64,000 nt of DNA from Aminobacter sp. HY435 (GCF_027568395.1 NZ_JANKZL010000003.1:62001-126000), one strand, 5' to 3'. Counted from the stretch's first letter, positions 19,288 to 28,108 are shown. Numbers and translations: made by a program. Notes: a model not told the origin generated them from the letters alone.

Positions 19288-19420
19288 TGGACGATGCCAT
19301 GTTGCAGCTGCTCACGCCTTGATCTCGCACTTGCAAAACGGATTGCCGCTCCGTAAAGGACACTGGCCTTACGGGGCACGCGCACTGGCCTAAGCCAGTT
19401 GTGCCGAGGGAGGAGACAGC

Positions 19421-20254
19421 ATGGCTTCCGACGCGCCTGTGGCCGCACGCCGCATCACGCCCGCCGAGCTTCTGGCCCGCAAGGGCGGTGTCCCTATCGT
19501 GTGCCTTACAGCCTATACATACCCGATCGCCCGGCTGCTCGATCCGCATGTCGACCTGATCCTGGTCGGCGACAGCGTGGCCATGGTGCTGCACGGCCAT
19601 GCAAACACGCTGGGTGCGACGATGGACATGATGGTCGCCCACGGCCAGGCGGTGATGCGCGGCTCTGCTCGCGCCTGCGTCGTCGTCGACATGCCGGCCG
19701 GCAGCTACGAGGATACCGTCGCAAACGCCGTCGCTTCGGCGCAGCGCATCTTCGACGAGACCGGTTGCCATGCGGTCAAGCTCGAAGGCGGGACCGCCGT
19801 CGCCGCCCAGATCGCAGCGATCGTCGCCGCCGGCATCCCCGTCATGGGCCATATCGGACTTTTGCCGCAGTGGGTCGAAAAGGAAGGCGGCTACAAGATC
19901 AAGGGCCGTTCCGACGAGAACATCGCGGCCCTGCTTGCCGATGCGCGCGCCGTCGAGGCCGCCGGCGCCTTCTCGGTCGTGATCGAAGGCACAATGGAGC
20001 CGGTCGCCGCCGAGATATCGCGCATGCTGGCCATTCCGACAATCGGCATCGGCGCAAGCTCCAGATGCGACGGCCAGGTACTGGTCATAGATGACGCAGT
20101 CGGCCTGACTGTCGACCGTGTGCCTAAATTCGTCAAGGAATATGCGCACTTGCGCGACATCGTCGCCGAGGCCGCGGCAGCCTACGCGGCAGACGTGCGC
20201 AACCGCGCCTTTCCCGCCCCCGAACACCTCTTCATCCCCAAGGACAAGGCATGA
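19421..20254 (+). CDS. panB: 3-methyl-2-oxobutanoate hydroxymethyltransferase
   Basis: 277 residues, a TIM-barrel enzyme. It converts 2-ketoisovalerate and methylene-THF to ketopantoate in pantothenate/CoA synthesis. Signatures visible are LTAYTYPIARLLD, LILVGDSVAMVLHGHANTL with the metal-binding Asp, VVDMPAGSYEDT, AVKLEGG, VMGHIGLLPQ and PTIGIGASSRCDGQVLVI. A GGGAGGAG ribosome-binding site precedes ATG 19421. The stop overlaps the panC start (ATGA), so the two are translationally coupled. Confidence 0.96.
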   Translation: MASDAPVAARRITPAELLARKGGVPIVCLTAYTYPIARLLDPHVDLILVGDSVAMVLHGHANTLGATMDMMVAHGQAVMRGSARACVVVDMPAGSYEDTVANAVASAQRIFDETGCHAVKLEGGTAVAAQIAAIVAAGIPVMGHIGLLPQWVEKEGGYKIKGRSDENIAALLADARAVEAAGAFSVVIEGTMEPVAAEISRMLAIPTIGIGASSRCDGQVLVIDDAVGLTVDRVPKFVKEYAHLRDIVAEAAAAYAADVRNRAFPAPEHLFIPKDKA

Positions 20255-21096
20255 CCGCTGTCGTCGAAACCATCGCCGCACTGCGCGCACAGGTGCGGGC
20301 CTGGCGCGCCGAAGGCCTGAAGGTCGCGCTGGTGCCGACCATGGGCGCCCTGCATGAAGGCCACGTCTCGCTGATGCGGGCAGCCCTGAACCGCGCCGAC
20401 CGCTGCGTCGTCTCGATCTTCGTCAATCCGCGCCAGTTCGCACCGACCGAGGACCTCGACAAATACCCGCGCCAACTGGCGCTCGACCTCGAAAAGCTGG
20501 AGCGAGCCGGCGTGCACCTCGCCTTCACGCCTGATGTCCAGGAGGTCTATCCCGAGGGCTTCGCCACATCCATTTCGGTCGGCGGGCCGTCGGCCGGCCT
20601 TGAAACCGATTTTCGTCCCGCCTTCTTCGATGGCGTCGCCACCGTGGTGGCAAAGCTGTTCATCCAGACCGAACCGGGTCTCGCGGTGTTCGGCGAGAAG
20701 GACTATCAGCAGCTTTGCGTCGTCAAGAAGCTGTGCCGGGACCTCAACCTGCCAGTCGAGATACTCGGTTCGCCGACGATCCGAGACGCCGAAGGCCTCG
20801 CAATGTCGTCGCGCAACGCCTATCTCAGCGCCCACGAACTCGACATCGCGCGCCAGCTGAACAAGATCCTGCGCAAGGCAGCGTCCGCCCTCGAAGGCGG
20901 CGCCGACGAGGCGTCGACGATGGCTGCGGCACGACAGGCTGTTCTCGACGCCGGCTTCGATGTCGTCGACTATGTCGAGGCGCGCGAAAGCCTAACGCTG
21001 GCGCCATGGCAGAAGGACCGCGAAGGCCGCGTGCTCGTTGCGGCCCGTCTCGGCAAGACGCGGCTCATCGACAATGTCGAGGTGGCGGCGCGTTAA
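20251..21096 (+). CDS. panC: Pantothenate synthetase (pantoate--beta-alanine ligase)
   Basis: 281 residues. It joins pantoate and beta-alanine with ATP. Class-I-synthetase-like motifs are seen: PTMGALHEGHVSLMRAA (HIGH equivalent), FVNPRQFAPTEDLDKYPR, FGEKDYQQLCVVKKL and MSSRNAYLS (KMSK equivalent). Overlaps panB by four bases. A rhizobial palindromic repeat begins three bases after its stop. Confidence 0.97.
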   Translation: MTAVVETIAALRAQVRAWRAEGLKVALVPTMGALHEGHVSLMRAALNRADRCVVSIFVNPRQFAPTEDLDKYPRQLALDLEKLERAGVHLAFTPDVQEVYPEGFATSISVGGPSAGLETDFRPAFFDGVATVVAKLFIQTEPGLAVFGEKDYQQLCVVKKLCRDLNLPVEILGSPTIRDAEGLAMSSRNAYLSAHELDIARQLNKILRKAASALEGGADEASTMAAARQAVLDAGFDVVDYVEARESLTLAPWQKDREGRVLVAARLGKTRLIDNVEVAAR

Positions 21097-21098
21097 CA

Positions 21099-21226
21099 CC
21101 CCCTCACCCGACCTCCGCTTCGCTCGGTCGACCTCTCCCCGAGGAGAGAGGAGGTCTGAGGCGCTGGCGCTTGGCTCTTCTCCCCAGCGGGGAGAAGGTG
21201 GCCGCGAAGCGGCCGGATGAGGGGGC
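21099..21226. repeat. RIME-like intergenic palindromic repeat, copy 1
   Basis: About 128 bases bounded by near-perfect inverted ends CCCCCTCACCCG and CGGATGAGGGGG, with internal hairpins CTCCCCGAGGAGAG and TTCTCCCCAGCGGGGAGAA. It resembles the RIME/REP-like elements scattered in rhizobial genomes. A diverged second copy lies at 46346-46473. Confidence 0.75.
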
Positions 21227-21254
21227 AGTTCCGCAGAAGCCGGCCTGGCCGGGC

Positions 21255-21746
21255 CTAGCCCAGCTTCTTCTCGAAGATCAGCGCCGGTATGCCGGACTGT
21301 TCGGCACCGCAATTGGCCGTCTCGCCGACACGGACAAAGCCGTTTGCAAGGTAGAAGCGGATCGCCTGATCGTTCGCCGCCTCGACTTCGAGGCGCAACC
21401 TGCGCGCCTCAGGGAAGCATTGCTCGACTTCCTGGATCAGCATGCGGCCAATGCCGCCCCCCTGCTTGCCCGGTCGCACATAAAGCTGGTGCAGCATCAC
21501 GACCTTGGGGTCGCTGGTCGCTGCGGCAAAGGCCATGCCGGCGATCAGCTTGCCGTCGTCGGCAACCAGGAATTCGGAGTTCGGCCGCGTCAGCCGCGCC
21601 TTGAGCGAGGCGACCGAATGCCACTCGGCCGTTGTCTCGTTGACTCGTTCGACGCCGTAAATCGTATCGTAGGTCGCGTGCCATGTCTCGGCGAGCAGCG
21701 CCTTGATCGTCTCAAGATCGCGCTCGCTCGCCGTGCGGACAAACAT
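21255..21746 (-). CDS. GNAT-family N-acetyltransferase
   Basis: 163 residues. The acetyl-CoA-binding motif A is LHQLYVRPGKQGGGIGRMLI (Q/R-x-x-G-x-G/A type), followed by a motif B with LRLEVEAANDQAIRFYLANG. The N-terminus MFVRTASERDLETIKALLAE is typical of this fold. The substrate is unknown (small molecule, peptide N-terminus or ribosomal protein). Its start is three bases after the gatB stop, so the two are probably co-transcribed. Confidence 0.85.
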   Translation of the reverse strand: MFVRTASERDLETIKALLAETWHATYDTIYGVERVNETTAEWHSVASLKARLTRPNSEFLVADDGKLIAGMAFAAATSDPKVVMLHQLYVRPGKQGGGIGRMLIQEVEQCFPEARRLRLEVEAANDQAIRFYLANGFVRVGETANCGAEQSGIPALIFEKKLG

Positions 21747-21749
21747 CGC

Positions 21750-23252
21750 CTATTCCTCGATGCCGAGCTTGGCCTTGACCAGGTCGTTGACCGCCTGGGG
21801 GTTGGCCTTGCCGCCCGTCGCCTTCATCACCTGACCGACGAACCAGCCCGCCATGGTCGGCTTGGCGCGGGCCTGATCGGCCTTGTCGGGATTGGCGGCG
21901 ATGACCTCGTCGACAGCCTTTTCGATGGCGCCCGTATCGGTCACCTGCTTCATGCCACGGCTCTCGACCAGTTCCTTGGGGTCACCGCCCTCGTTCCAGA
22001 CGATCTCGAACAGGTCCTTGGCGATCTTTCCGGAAATCGTGCCTTCCTTGATCAGGTCGATGATGGCGCCGAGTTGCTCAGGCGAAACCGGCGCGCTCTC
22101 GATGTCCTTGCCGGCCTTGTTGAGTGCACCGAGCAGGTCGTTGATGACCCAGTTGGCGGCTGCCTTGCCGTCGCGGCCTTCGGCGACCTTCTCGAAATAG
22201 TCGGCGATCGACTTTTCCGAGACGAGGATCGAGGCGTCGTAGACGGAGAGACCGAGCGTCGACACCAGCCGCGCCTTCTTGTCGTCGGGCAGTTCGACGA
22301 GATCCTTGGCGAGTTCGTCGACATAGGCCTGGTCGAACTCCAGCGGCAAGAGGTCGGGATCGGGGAAGTAGCGGTAGTCGTGCGCTTCTTCCTTCGAGCG
22401 CATCGAGCGCGTCTCGCCTTTGTTGGGGTCGAACAGGCGCGTTTCCTGGTCGATCTTGCCGCCATCCTCGAGGATCGCGATCTGGCGGCGCGCCTCGTAT
22501 TCGATGGCCTGGCCGACGAAACGGATCGAGTTGACGTTCTTGATCTCGCAGCGGGTGCCGAACTCGCCGCCGGGACGACGCACCGACACGTTGACATCGG
22601 CGCGCATCGAGCCTTCGTCCATGTTGCCGTCACAAGTGCCGAGGTAGCGCACGATCGTACGCAGCTTGGTGACATAGGCCTTGGCCTCATCCGACGAGCG
22701 CATGTCCGGCTTGGAGACGATCTCCATCAGCGCCACGCCCGAACGGTTGAGGTCGACATACGACATGGTCGGGTGCTGGTCGTGGATCGACTTGCCGGCG
22801 TCCTGCTCGAGATGCAGGCGCTCGATGCCGATTTCGATGTCCTCGAACTCGCCCTTGCGGTCGGGTCCGACCGAGATGGTGATGGTGCCCTCGCCGACGA
22901 TCGGCTGCTTGAACTGCGAGATCTGATAGCCCTGGGGCAAATCTGGATAGAAGTAGTTCTTGCGGTCGAAGACCGACTTCAGGTTGATCTGAGCCTTGAG
23001 GCCAAGGCCGGTGCGGATGGCCTGGCGCACGCATTGCTCGTTGATGACGGGAAGCATGCCGGGCATCGCCGCGTCGACGAGGCTGACATTGGCATTGGGC
23101 TCTGCGCCAAACGCCGTCGACGCGCCGGAGAACAGCTTGGCCTCCGAGGTGACCTGGGCATGAACCTCAAGGCCGATGATGACTTCCCAGTCGCCGGTGG
23201 CGCCGGGGATGAGACGCTTTGCGTCGGGCGTGCGGGTATCGATGAGAGTCAT
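21750..23252 (-). CDS. gatB: Aspartyl/glutamyl-tRNA amidotransferase subunit B
   Basis: 500 residues. It is the kinase/tRNA-binding subunit of GatCAB, which amidates Glu-tRNA(Gln) and/or Asp-tRNA(Asn). Signatures visible are [37 protein letters not shown]-type start of the cradle domain ([16 protein letters not shown]), the [20 protein letters not shown] segment, [20 protein letters not shown], the [12 protein letters not shown] helical part and the C-terminal YqeY-like tail ([20 protein letters not shown]). ATG 23252 gives the family length; the open frame extends 46 codons upstream. gatA and gatC are not nearby. Confidence 0.96.
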   Translation of the reverse strand: MTLIDTRTPDAKRLIPGATGDWEVIIGLEVHAQVTSEAKLFSGASTAFGAEPNANVSLVDAAMPGMLPVINEQCVRQAIRTGLGLKAQINLKSVFDRKNYFYPDLPQGYQISQFKQPIVGEGTITISVGPDRKGEFEDIEIGIERLHLEQDAGKSIHDQHPTMSYVDLNRSGVALMEIVSKPDMRSSDEAKAYVTKLRTIVRYLGTCDGNMDEGSMRADVNVSVRRPGGEFGTRCEIKNVNSIRFVGQAIEYEARRQIAILEDGGKIDQETRLFDPNKGETRSMRSKEEAHDYRYFPDPDLLPLEFDQAYVDELAKDLVELPDDKKARLVSTLGLSVYDASILVSEKSIADYFEKVAEGRDGKAAANWVINDLLGALNKAGKDIESAPVSPEQLGAIIDLIKEGTISGKIAKDLFEIVWNEGGDPKELVESRGMKQVTDTGAIEKAVDEVIAANPDKADQARAKPTMAGWFVGQVMKATGGKANPQAVNDLVKAKLGIEE

Positions 23253-23586
23253 GGTGATCCGGAATCGTTTGTCTGTCTCGTCAGCCATGTCGGCCGACAA
23301 ACCGTATGGTTTCGCTAGATCAATCGTTGCCGCGTTGCAACCTTCCCGTTGGAATTCCGCGCCCGAGTTGCGACCGCTGGCACTTTCCAACAGACTATCC
23401 TATATCGGCGTCATCCCTATGGAGTTTGGATGTTCCACTCGTGTGAGTCCCGCTAAAGCCCCGACCTTCTTGTGAAGGCGGGGCATGAAAACCTGAAACC
23501 CCGTGCCGCGAGCATTCGTGGCGGCGGCTTTTTGTTTTGGCCAACTGCTTTTGCGGCTGGCCAGGTTTTCTGGGACTCATCCAAAA

Positions 23587-23844
23587 ATGGACATCTCGCG
23601 CATAGAGCAGCGCATCCTGCATCTGCTGGCCCAAGGCGGGCGCATCGAAATCGAAAAAGACGACAACAAGAAGATCGAGACAGTGGTCTGCCTCACCCGC
23701 GACGGCTGGCGCTACCCGGGCTTCGATCTCGAACTGTTCAGGAAACTGAAGCGGAAAAAGGCCGTATCGTCATCGCAGGGAGGCCCCTACCGGATCACCA
23801 GACGCGGCTTGATGCTGGTCCGCTCCGAACTCGACAACAGGTGA
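23587..23844 (+). CDS. YjhX/TopAI-family toxin (UPF0386)
   Basis: 85 residues, exactly the length of E. coli YjhX. It has the family pattern MDISRIEQRILHLLAQGGRI, then EKDDNKKIETVVCLTRDGW, RYPGFDLELFRKLKRKKAVS, SSQGGPYRITRRGLMLVRSE. E. coli YjhX (TopAI) binds and inhibits topoisomerase I and is neutralised by the GNAT protein YjhQ. No adjacent antitoxin gene is present here; a GNAT gene lies 1.8 kb away on the other strand behind gatB. Rhizobial homologues are often solitary, so toxicity cannot be assumed. ATG 23587 fits the family N-terminus; the longer frame is rejected. Confidence 0.85.
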   Translation: MDISRIEQRILHLLAQGGRIEIEKDDNKKIETVVCLTRDGWRYPGFDLELFRKLKRKKAVSSSQGGPYRITRRGLMLVRSELDNR

Positions 23845-23853
23845 TGTCGACAC

Positions 23854-23884
23854 GCGCCGGATACGCCTTTGGCGTCTCCGGCGC
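23854..23884. terminator. Bidirectional terminator-like hairpin
   Basis: GCGCCGGA-t-ACGCC / GGCGT-c-TCCGGCGC, a 13-bp stem with one mismatch and a TTT loop, between the convergent YjhX-like and CBS genes. Confidence 0.55.
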
Positions 23885-23896
23885 GCCGGTCTCAGT

Positions 23897-24328
23897 TCAG
23901 GCCGTGGCGATGTAGGCCTTGATCTCTTCCGCCTCGCGCTCCGCATCCTCGATGCGCCGCTTGACCACGTCGCCAATCGAGACGATGCCGAAGAGATAGC
24001 CGTCGCGCTCGACCGGCAAATGGCGGAAGCGGCCGTTGGTCATGATCTGCATGACTTCGTTAACGGTATGGTTTTCATTGCAGATCTTGACCTTGGGGGT
24101 CATGACTTCGCGGACAGCCTTGTCGAGCGCCGCAGCGCCTTCCTTGCCAACGACCCGCACGACGTCGCGCTCGGAAAGAATGCCGACGATCTTGCGGTCG
24201 CCATTGGTGACGACCAGTGCGCCGATGCGATTTTCAGCCAAGATTTGCGCAGCTTCCGAGAGCTTGATGTTCGGCCCGATGGTGAAAACGTCGTGGCCCT
24301 TCTTGTCCAGAATAGCCTTCACAGTCAT
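23897..24328 (-). CDS. Tandem CBS-domain protein
   Basis: 143 residues made almost entirely of two CBS motifs: residues ~10-65 (FTIGPNIKLSEAAQILAENR, ALVVTNGDRKIVGILSERDV) and ~75-130 (EVMTPKVKICNENHTVNEVM, HLPVERDGYLFGIVSIGDVV). Stand-alone CBS pairs bind adenine nucleotides and act as energy or redox sensors on partners. No catalytic domain is attached. AAGGAG lies upstream of ATG 24328. Confidence 0.92.
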   Translation of the reverse strand: MTVKAILDKKGHDVFTIGPNIKLSEAAQILAENRIGALVVTNGDRKIVGILSERDVVRVVGKEGAAALDKAVREVMTPKVKICNENHTVNEVMQIMTNGRFRHLPVERDGYLFGIVSIGDVVKRRIEDAEREAEEIKAYIATA

Positions 24329-24417
24329 GGGGTGCTCCTTCTGCTATCGGTCTGCGCAGTTCCTTCCGGTCCGGGGCATGGTGCGCTGCATCAGGCCGCA
24401 TTTCAAGTGCGCAGACC

Positions 24418-25152
24418 TCATCTGTAGACTGGCATGCGATCGAACAGACGGATGCCCAGGAAGCCGGCCAGGAAACCGCCGATATGCGCTTCCCAGGCGA
24501 TCTGGCTGTCCATCCCCGGGACGAACCCGACGACCCCGGTGACGATGTTGACGATCATCCAGACGCCGAGAAAGGTAATCGCCGTGCGCGAACGGAAAAC
24601 ATCGACGATCGGCAGCGGCGGACCGGCGAAGGCAGGCTTGCCGTGCGAGCGGTCGATCTGGAAGCTGAAGCGTGCGGCAGCTCCCATCATGCCCGAGATT
24701 GCGCCAGACGCCCCGACCAGCGGCGCCTGGCCGAGCGGATGCAGAGCATAAAACAGAGCGGCAGCGGCAATCGAGGTGACGGCAAAGAAGATCGAAAAGC
24801 GCAGCGCGCCGAGACGATTGGCGAGCGGCGAACCGAATGCCGCCAGCCACACCATGTTGATTGCCAGATGGATGAAATCGCCATGCAGAAAGGCATAGGT
24901 AACAGGGCTGGTGAAGGCGTAGACGTCGAGATCGAACTGCCCGGAATAACGGATCGGAATGAAGGCTGCGCGAATGAGCAGCCAGACATCCTGATCCGGC
25001 GTCAACAGATAGGCGCGCACGACGTGGATTGCCACGCAGGCACCGATGGCGGCTATGACGATTGCCGGCAGGTTGAAGACGGGCTCGCGCCGCTCGGGCT
25101 CGGCGTCCGGCATCAGGTTGTCTTCGTCGTACTGCCCTGCTGGTTCGGTCAT
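24418..25152 (-). CDS. Rhomboid-family intramembrane serine protease
   Basis: 244 residues with about six membrane helices. The catalytic serine S149 lies in LVGASGAISGMMGA and the catalytic histidine H223 in EAHIGGFLAGFLG. The HLAINMVWLAAFG helix (residues 95-107) is the conserved H-x-x-x-N rhomboid element. It cleaves membrane-anchored substrates within the bilayer; the substrate is unknown. ATG 25152 has AGAGGCG upstream. The larger overlapping frame is a shadow. Confidence 0.92.
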   Translation of the reverse strand: MTEPAGQYDEDNLMPDAEPERREPVFNLPAIVIAAIGACVAIHVVRAYLLTPDQDVWLLIRAAFIPIRYSGQFDLDVYAFTSPVTYAFLHGDFIHLAINMVWLAAFGSPLANRLGALRFSIFFAVTSIAAAALFYALHPLGQAPLVGASGAISGMMGAAARFSFQIDRSHGKPAFAGPPLPIVDVFRSRTAITFLGVWMIVNIVTGVVGFVPGMDSQIAWEAHIGGFLAGFLGIRLFDRMPVYR

Positions 25153-25528
25153 TGCGCCTCTGATCCGGATTGCGACCGGCACAGCCAGCCCATGCCCCAT
25201 CTAGAGCAGCGCCGCACAAAGCGCAAAAAAGAAAGCCGTCCAGGGTCGCCCCTGAACGGCTGGTCGAGCCCCCATGCCCTCCCGAAAACCTTGACTGAAG
25301 TGCTGCAGGCCACCGCTCGGCGGCCACTTCAAGAAGTAGCGTGAAATTGCCACGGTTCGCGCCGGGCGGCAACGTAAACCCTTTGTTAACCTTAACTGAC
25401 CCCACCCGTTAACAACTGTTACCGTCGCTGGCACGCATCCTGCTCCGCGCCTCATGTAGTCCTCAAGATTGAAGCGATTCTGTCCAGCGATGGCACATCA
25501 GGCGCAGAACCGCTCGGAGCGGAGCAAT
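25153..25528. promoter_or_regulatory. Divergent regulatory region, rhomboid / PAS_5 gene
   Basis: No gene is seen. About 25383-25422 holds clustered TTAAC elements (TTGTTAACCTTAACTG, then CCGTTAACAACTG) that resemble CtrA half-sites, but none has the TTAA-N7-TTAAC spacing. A GCCGTCCAGGG/CCCCTGAACGGC hairpin lies near 25227-25260. Confidence 0.35.
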
Positions 25529-26167
25529 ATGAAACAGAAAGGATCGTTGGCACTGTTCCAGTACTGGAACCGCCTACGCAACGGTCGGCCCGCGCCCAAG
25601 CGCACGGAGGTAGAGCCCGCCGACATCAAGGGCCTGCTCGCCGACACCTTCATCCTCGAACGCGACAGCCGCGGCGAAGCGGTGTTTCGCCTCGCCGGCA
25701 CGCGCCTGTGCGCCACCTTCGGCCGCGAACTGAAGGGTTTTTCGTATCCCTCCTTGTGGCGGCAGAAGGACCAGCGACTGATCGCCCGCCTCGCCTACGG
25801 CGTGTTTCAGCAGAAGTCGGTCGTCGTCATCGCCTTCGAAGGCTTTACCGCAAGCCTGCGGTCGACGAGGTTCGAAATGCTGCTGCTGCCGCTCGACGGC
25901 GGTATCGAAAACCCGCGCAGCCTGGGCGTCTTGTCCAGCGCCGACCGCCCGTTCTGGCTCGGATCCGACCCGCTGACCGACGCCTCGATCGACAGCGTCC
26001 GGGTGATCGATCCCGACCTTGAACCGGTGTTCCTGGCAAACCGGCCCGAGGTCACCGTACCATCGCTCGCGCCCAGCGATTCCGCGCTGCATGGCGAGCC
26101 CAACCCGCTCGACGGCGCGCGCCGGATACGCCACCTGTTTGTCCTGGAAGGCGGGCGAGAGGAATAG
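25529..26167 (+). CDS. PAS_5-type PAS domain protein
   Basis: 212 residues matching the rhizobial PAS_5 family (DUF1457-like). It begins MKQKGSLALFQYWNRLRNGR; PAPKRTEVEPADIKGLLADT and FRLAGTRLCATFGRELKGFS are the conserved PAS core. The later part is a disordered-looking tail. It has no output domain and is followed by a PilZ gene in the same direction, an arrangement recurrent in Rhizobiales. A sensory or scaffold role is inferred. GGAGCGGAG precedes ATG 25529; an in-frame ATG at 25490 is possible. Confidence 0.82.
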   Translation: MKQKGSLALFQYWNRLRNGRPAPKRTEVEPADIKGLLADTFILERDSRGEAVFRLAGTRLCATFGRELKGFSYPSLWRQKDQRLIARLAYGVFQQKSVVVIAFEGFTASLRSTRFEMLLLPLDGGIENPRSLGVLSSADRPFWLGSDPLTDASIDSVRVIDPDLEPVFLANRPEVTVPSLAPSDSALHGEPNPLDGARRIRHLFVLEGGREE

Positions 26168-26283
26168 TTGTCCTCGCCTGCCGTTCCGGCAACCACTACG
26201 CGTTTTGTTAACCTGTTTGGCGGTATTTTTCTCCAATCGCTTCCCGGTGCGGTTCGAGGAAGCCGTCAATTTATGAGGGTAGC

Positions 26284-26901
26284 ATGAGGCCAGCGGCGAT
26301 CGAATACGCGCCGTCACGGGCGGAGAGGCGCAATTTCCAGCGCGTCCGCGTGAAGATCTATGGTCGCTTCATGCTTGAGGACCGCAGCGAACATGCCGGC
26401 CAGGTGGTCGACATGTCCCCCGGCAACGTCGCCTTCCGCGCCGACCGCTCCGGCACCCCCGGCGAAAAGGTCATCGCGTATATCGACCACATCGGCCGCG
26501 TCGAGGGCGTGGTTACCCGCACCCTGCCCGACGGCTTCGCCATGACGGTAATCGCCTCCGAGCGCAAGAAGGACAAGCTCGCGGCGCAGCTGACCTGGCT
26601 CGCCAACAAGCACGAACTCGATCTGCCGGAAGACCGCCGCCACGAACGCGTCGCGCCGCGCAACCCGATCAGCGCCCTGCAGCTTACCGATGGCCGCCAG
26701 TATCCTTGCCGCATCATCGACCTGTCGCTTTCGGGCGCGGCGATCGAGATCGAGGTCAAGCCGGCAATCGGCGTCCAGGTAACGCTCGGCACCATGCGCG
26801 GCCAGATCGTGCGCCACTTCGAAGACGGCGTCGCCATCGAATTCGCCGTCGTGCAGCGCCCGGAAACGCTCGACAACGAGTTCAACCGCCCGCGCACCTA
26901 G
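26284..26901 (+). CDS. Double PilZ-domain protein (c-di-GMP receptor candidate)
   Basis: 205 residues with two PilZ units. The first has ERRNFQRVRVKIYGRFM and VVDMSPGNVAFRAD; the second has EDRRHERVAPRNPISA and IIDLSLSGAAIEIE. Both carry the R-x-x-x-R and (D/N)-x-S-x-x-G type motifs needed for c-di-GMP binding, though the first reads DMSPGN. It could bind c-di-GMP and control motility, cellulose or cell-surface functions. It follows the PAS_5 gene by 116 bases and is followed by a long palindromic element. Confidence 0.87.
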   Translation: MRPAAIEYAPSRAERRNFQRVRVKIYGRFMLEDRSEHAGQVVDMSPGNVAFRADRSGTPGEKVIAYIDHIGRVEGVVTRTLPDGFAMTVIASERKKDKLAAQLTWLANKHELDLPEDRRHERVAPRNPISALQLTDGRQYPCRIIDLSLSGAAIEIEVKPAIGVQVTLGTMRGQIVRHFEDGVAIEFAVVQRPETLDNEFNRPRT

Positions 26902-27000
26902 AGCGCCGTGCGTCCGAATGGACGCACGGCGCTCTAACTTATTGAGTTGGCGCATCGTGCTTTCCGAGAATCGGGTCCGATTTTCGGGCCGATGCGCTAG
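26900..27000. repeat. Two-hairpin palindromic element after the PilZ gene
   Basis: First part: a perfect 16-bp inverted repeat AGAGCGCCGTGCGTCC / GGACGCACGGCGCTCT with a 4-base loop (about 26901-26936). Second part: GCGCATCG ... CGATGCGC enclosing GAGAATCGG/CCGATTTTC (26950-26997). The composition and layout are those of dispersed rhizobial intergenic repeats. It could also end the PilZ transcript. Confidence 0.7.
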
Positions 27001-27373
27001 CCTCGGCGATCCCGAAGACAGCCTCGTGTCGCGCCGGCGATGCGGTTTTTTTCTTTTTGCCGCCTCACCTCCGCCAGTCAGCTCCTTTTTGCGCGCCATC
27101 GCGTCGCAACAAGTTCGACAGGGCCATTCGGTCCCGATTTCCGCTGGCCCACTTTCGCACACCCTCGCAAGCCCCTGCGCCAGAACGGCACATGCCGCAA
27201 ACTGGCATTGTACCATTTCGATAAAATTGTAGTCGAATTTTCCTCAACTTTTATTCTTGTTTTACTCTTGATTTTGCCAAATGCACTTCGGTTTTTACTC
27301 AACATCTACTTCGTCATTTTGCGTGATATAAATTTGGACCTGTCATTGTCACCTCAAACGGGGAGACAAGAAC
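27001..27373. promoter_or_regulatory. Intergenic region with AT-rich stretch before the transglutaminase-like gene
   Basis: No gene supported. From about 27205 to 27340 the sequence is clearly AT-richer than the surroundings, with T-runs, and probably holds the promoter of the gene at 27374. GGGAGAC precedes that start. Confidence 0.4.
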
Positions 27374-27979
27374 ATGTCCAAGCGTCGGGGATGGCTGCTG
27401 GTTCTGGCGGCGACGGTTCAGGTTGCAGCGCTGTCCAGCGCCGTGGCTGCGCCGGCAGTGATGCAGACCAACGGCCGCACGACGCAGCCCGTCGGACACT
27501 ATGAGCTGTGCAAGCGTTCGCCGGTCGAATGCGCCCAGAAGACGTCCAGCCGCGCACCCGTCGAGCTGACGCGCTCGCTGTGGCAGAAGGTCGTCGCCAT
27601 CAACAACGACGTCAACACCTCCGTCACCCCGCTGACCGACATGGAGATGTGGGGCAAGGAAGAATACTGGTCGTATCCGACCAACAGCGCGGGCGACTGC
27701 GAGGACTATGCGCTTGAAAAACGTCGCCGCCTGATGGAACTCGGCGTGCCGGCCGGCGACCTGCTTTTGACCGTGGTGCGCCAGGCCAATGGCGAAGGCC
27801 ACGCAGTGCTGACCATGCGCACCAACCTCGGCGAATTCATCCTAGACAATCTGGAGACGCGCGTGCTCGCCTGGAACGAGACCGAGTACACCTACCTGAA
27901 GCGCCAGTCCGAGCGGAATTCGGGCGTATGGATCGCCATCAACGACGGCCGCGCCGACGCAGTCGCCTCGGTCCGCTAG
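27374..27979 (+). CDS. Exported transglutaminase-like cysteine peptidase (BTLCP, DUF920)
   Basis: 201 residues. The signal peptide ends AVAAPA. The Cys-His-Asp triad of the bacterial transglutaminase-like cysteine proteinase family is visible: C109 in AGDCEDYALEKRR, H143 in EGHAVLTM and D158 in FILDNLE. The family includes LapG, which cleaves adhesins under c-di-GMP control, but this is the shorter BTLCP branch without a LapD partner in the window. A periplasmic location is likely. The activity is inferred from the intact triad. Confidence 0.88.
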   Translation: MSKRRGWLLVLAATVQVAALSSAVAAPAVMQTNGRTTQPVGHYELCKRSPVECAQKTSSRAPVELTRSLWQKVVAINNDVNTSVTPLTDMEMWGKEEYWSYPTNSAGDCEDYALEKRRRLMELGVPAGDLLLTVVRQANGEGHAVLTMRTNLGEFILDNLETRVLAWNETEYTYLKRQSERNSGVWIAINDGRADAVASVR

Positions 27980-28108
27980 CAGCGCAGCGCCCTCCCGGCG
28001 CGCACAGCGCTTCGAACCGGCGCACGGTCCGCACCCTTTCTCCGGGTCGTGCGCCACCCAAAAACCCGGTCGCGTCCCCACCCTCCCCGTCCCCAACGAC
28101 CGGGTCTA

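Noticed and set aside
20715-23318. 867-residue plus-strand open frame through panC end, GNAT and gatB
   Set aside because: It overlaps three well-supported genes in other frames and looks like a compositional shadow.
23458-23484. GCCCCG-a-CCTTC/GAAGGCGGGGC hairpin as terminator
   Set aside because: It lies between divergent genes (gatB and the YjhX-like gene), where no transcript should end, and lacks a T-run.
25383-25422. CtrA binding site upstream of the PAS_5 gene
   Set aside because: TTAAC elements are clustered but none has the N7 spacing between halves. Noted only as a weak possibility.
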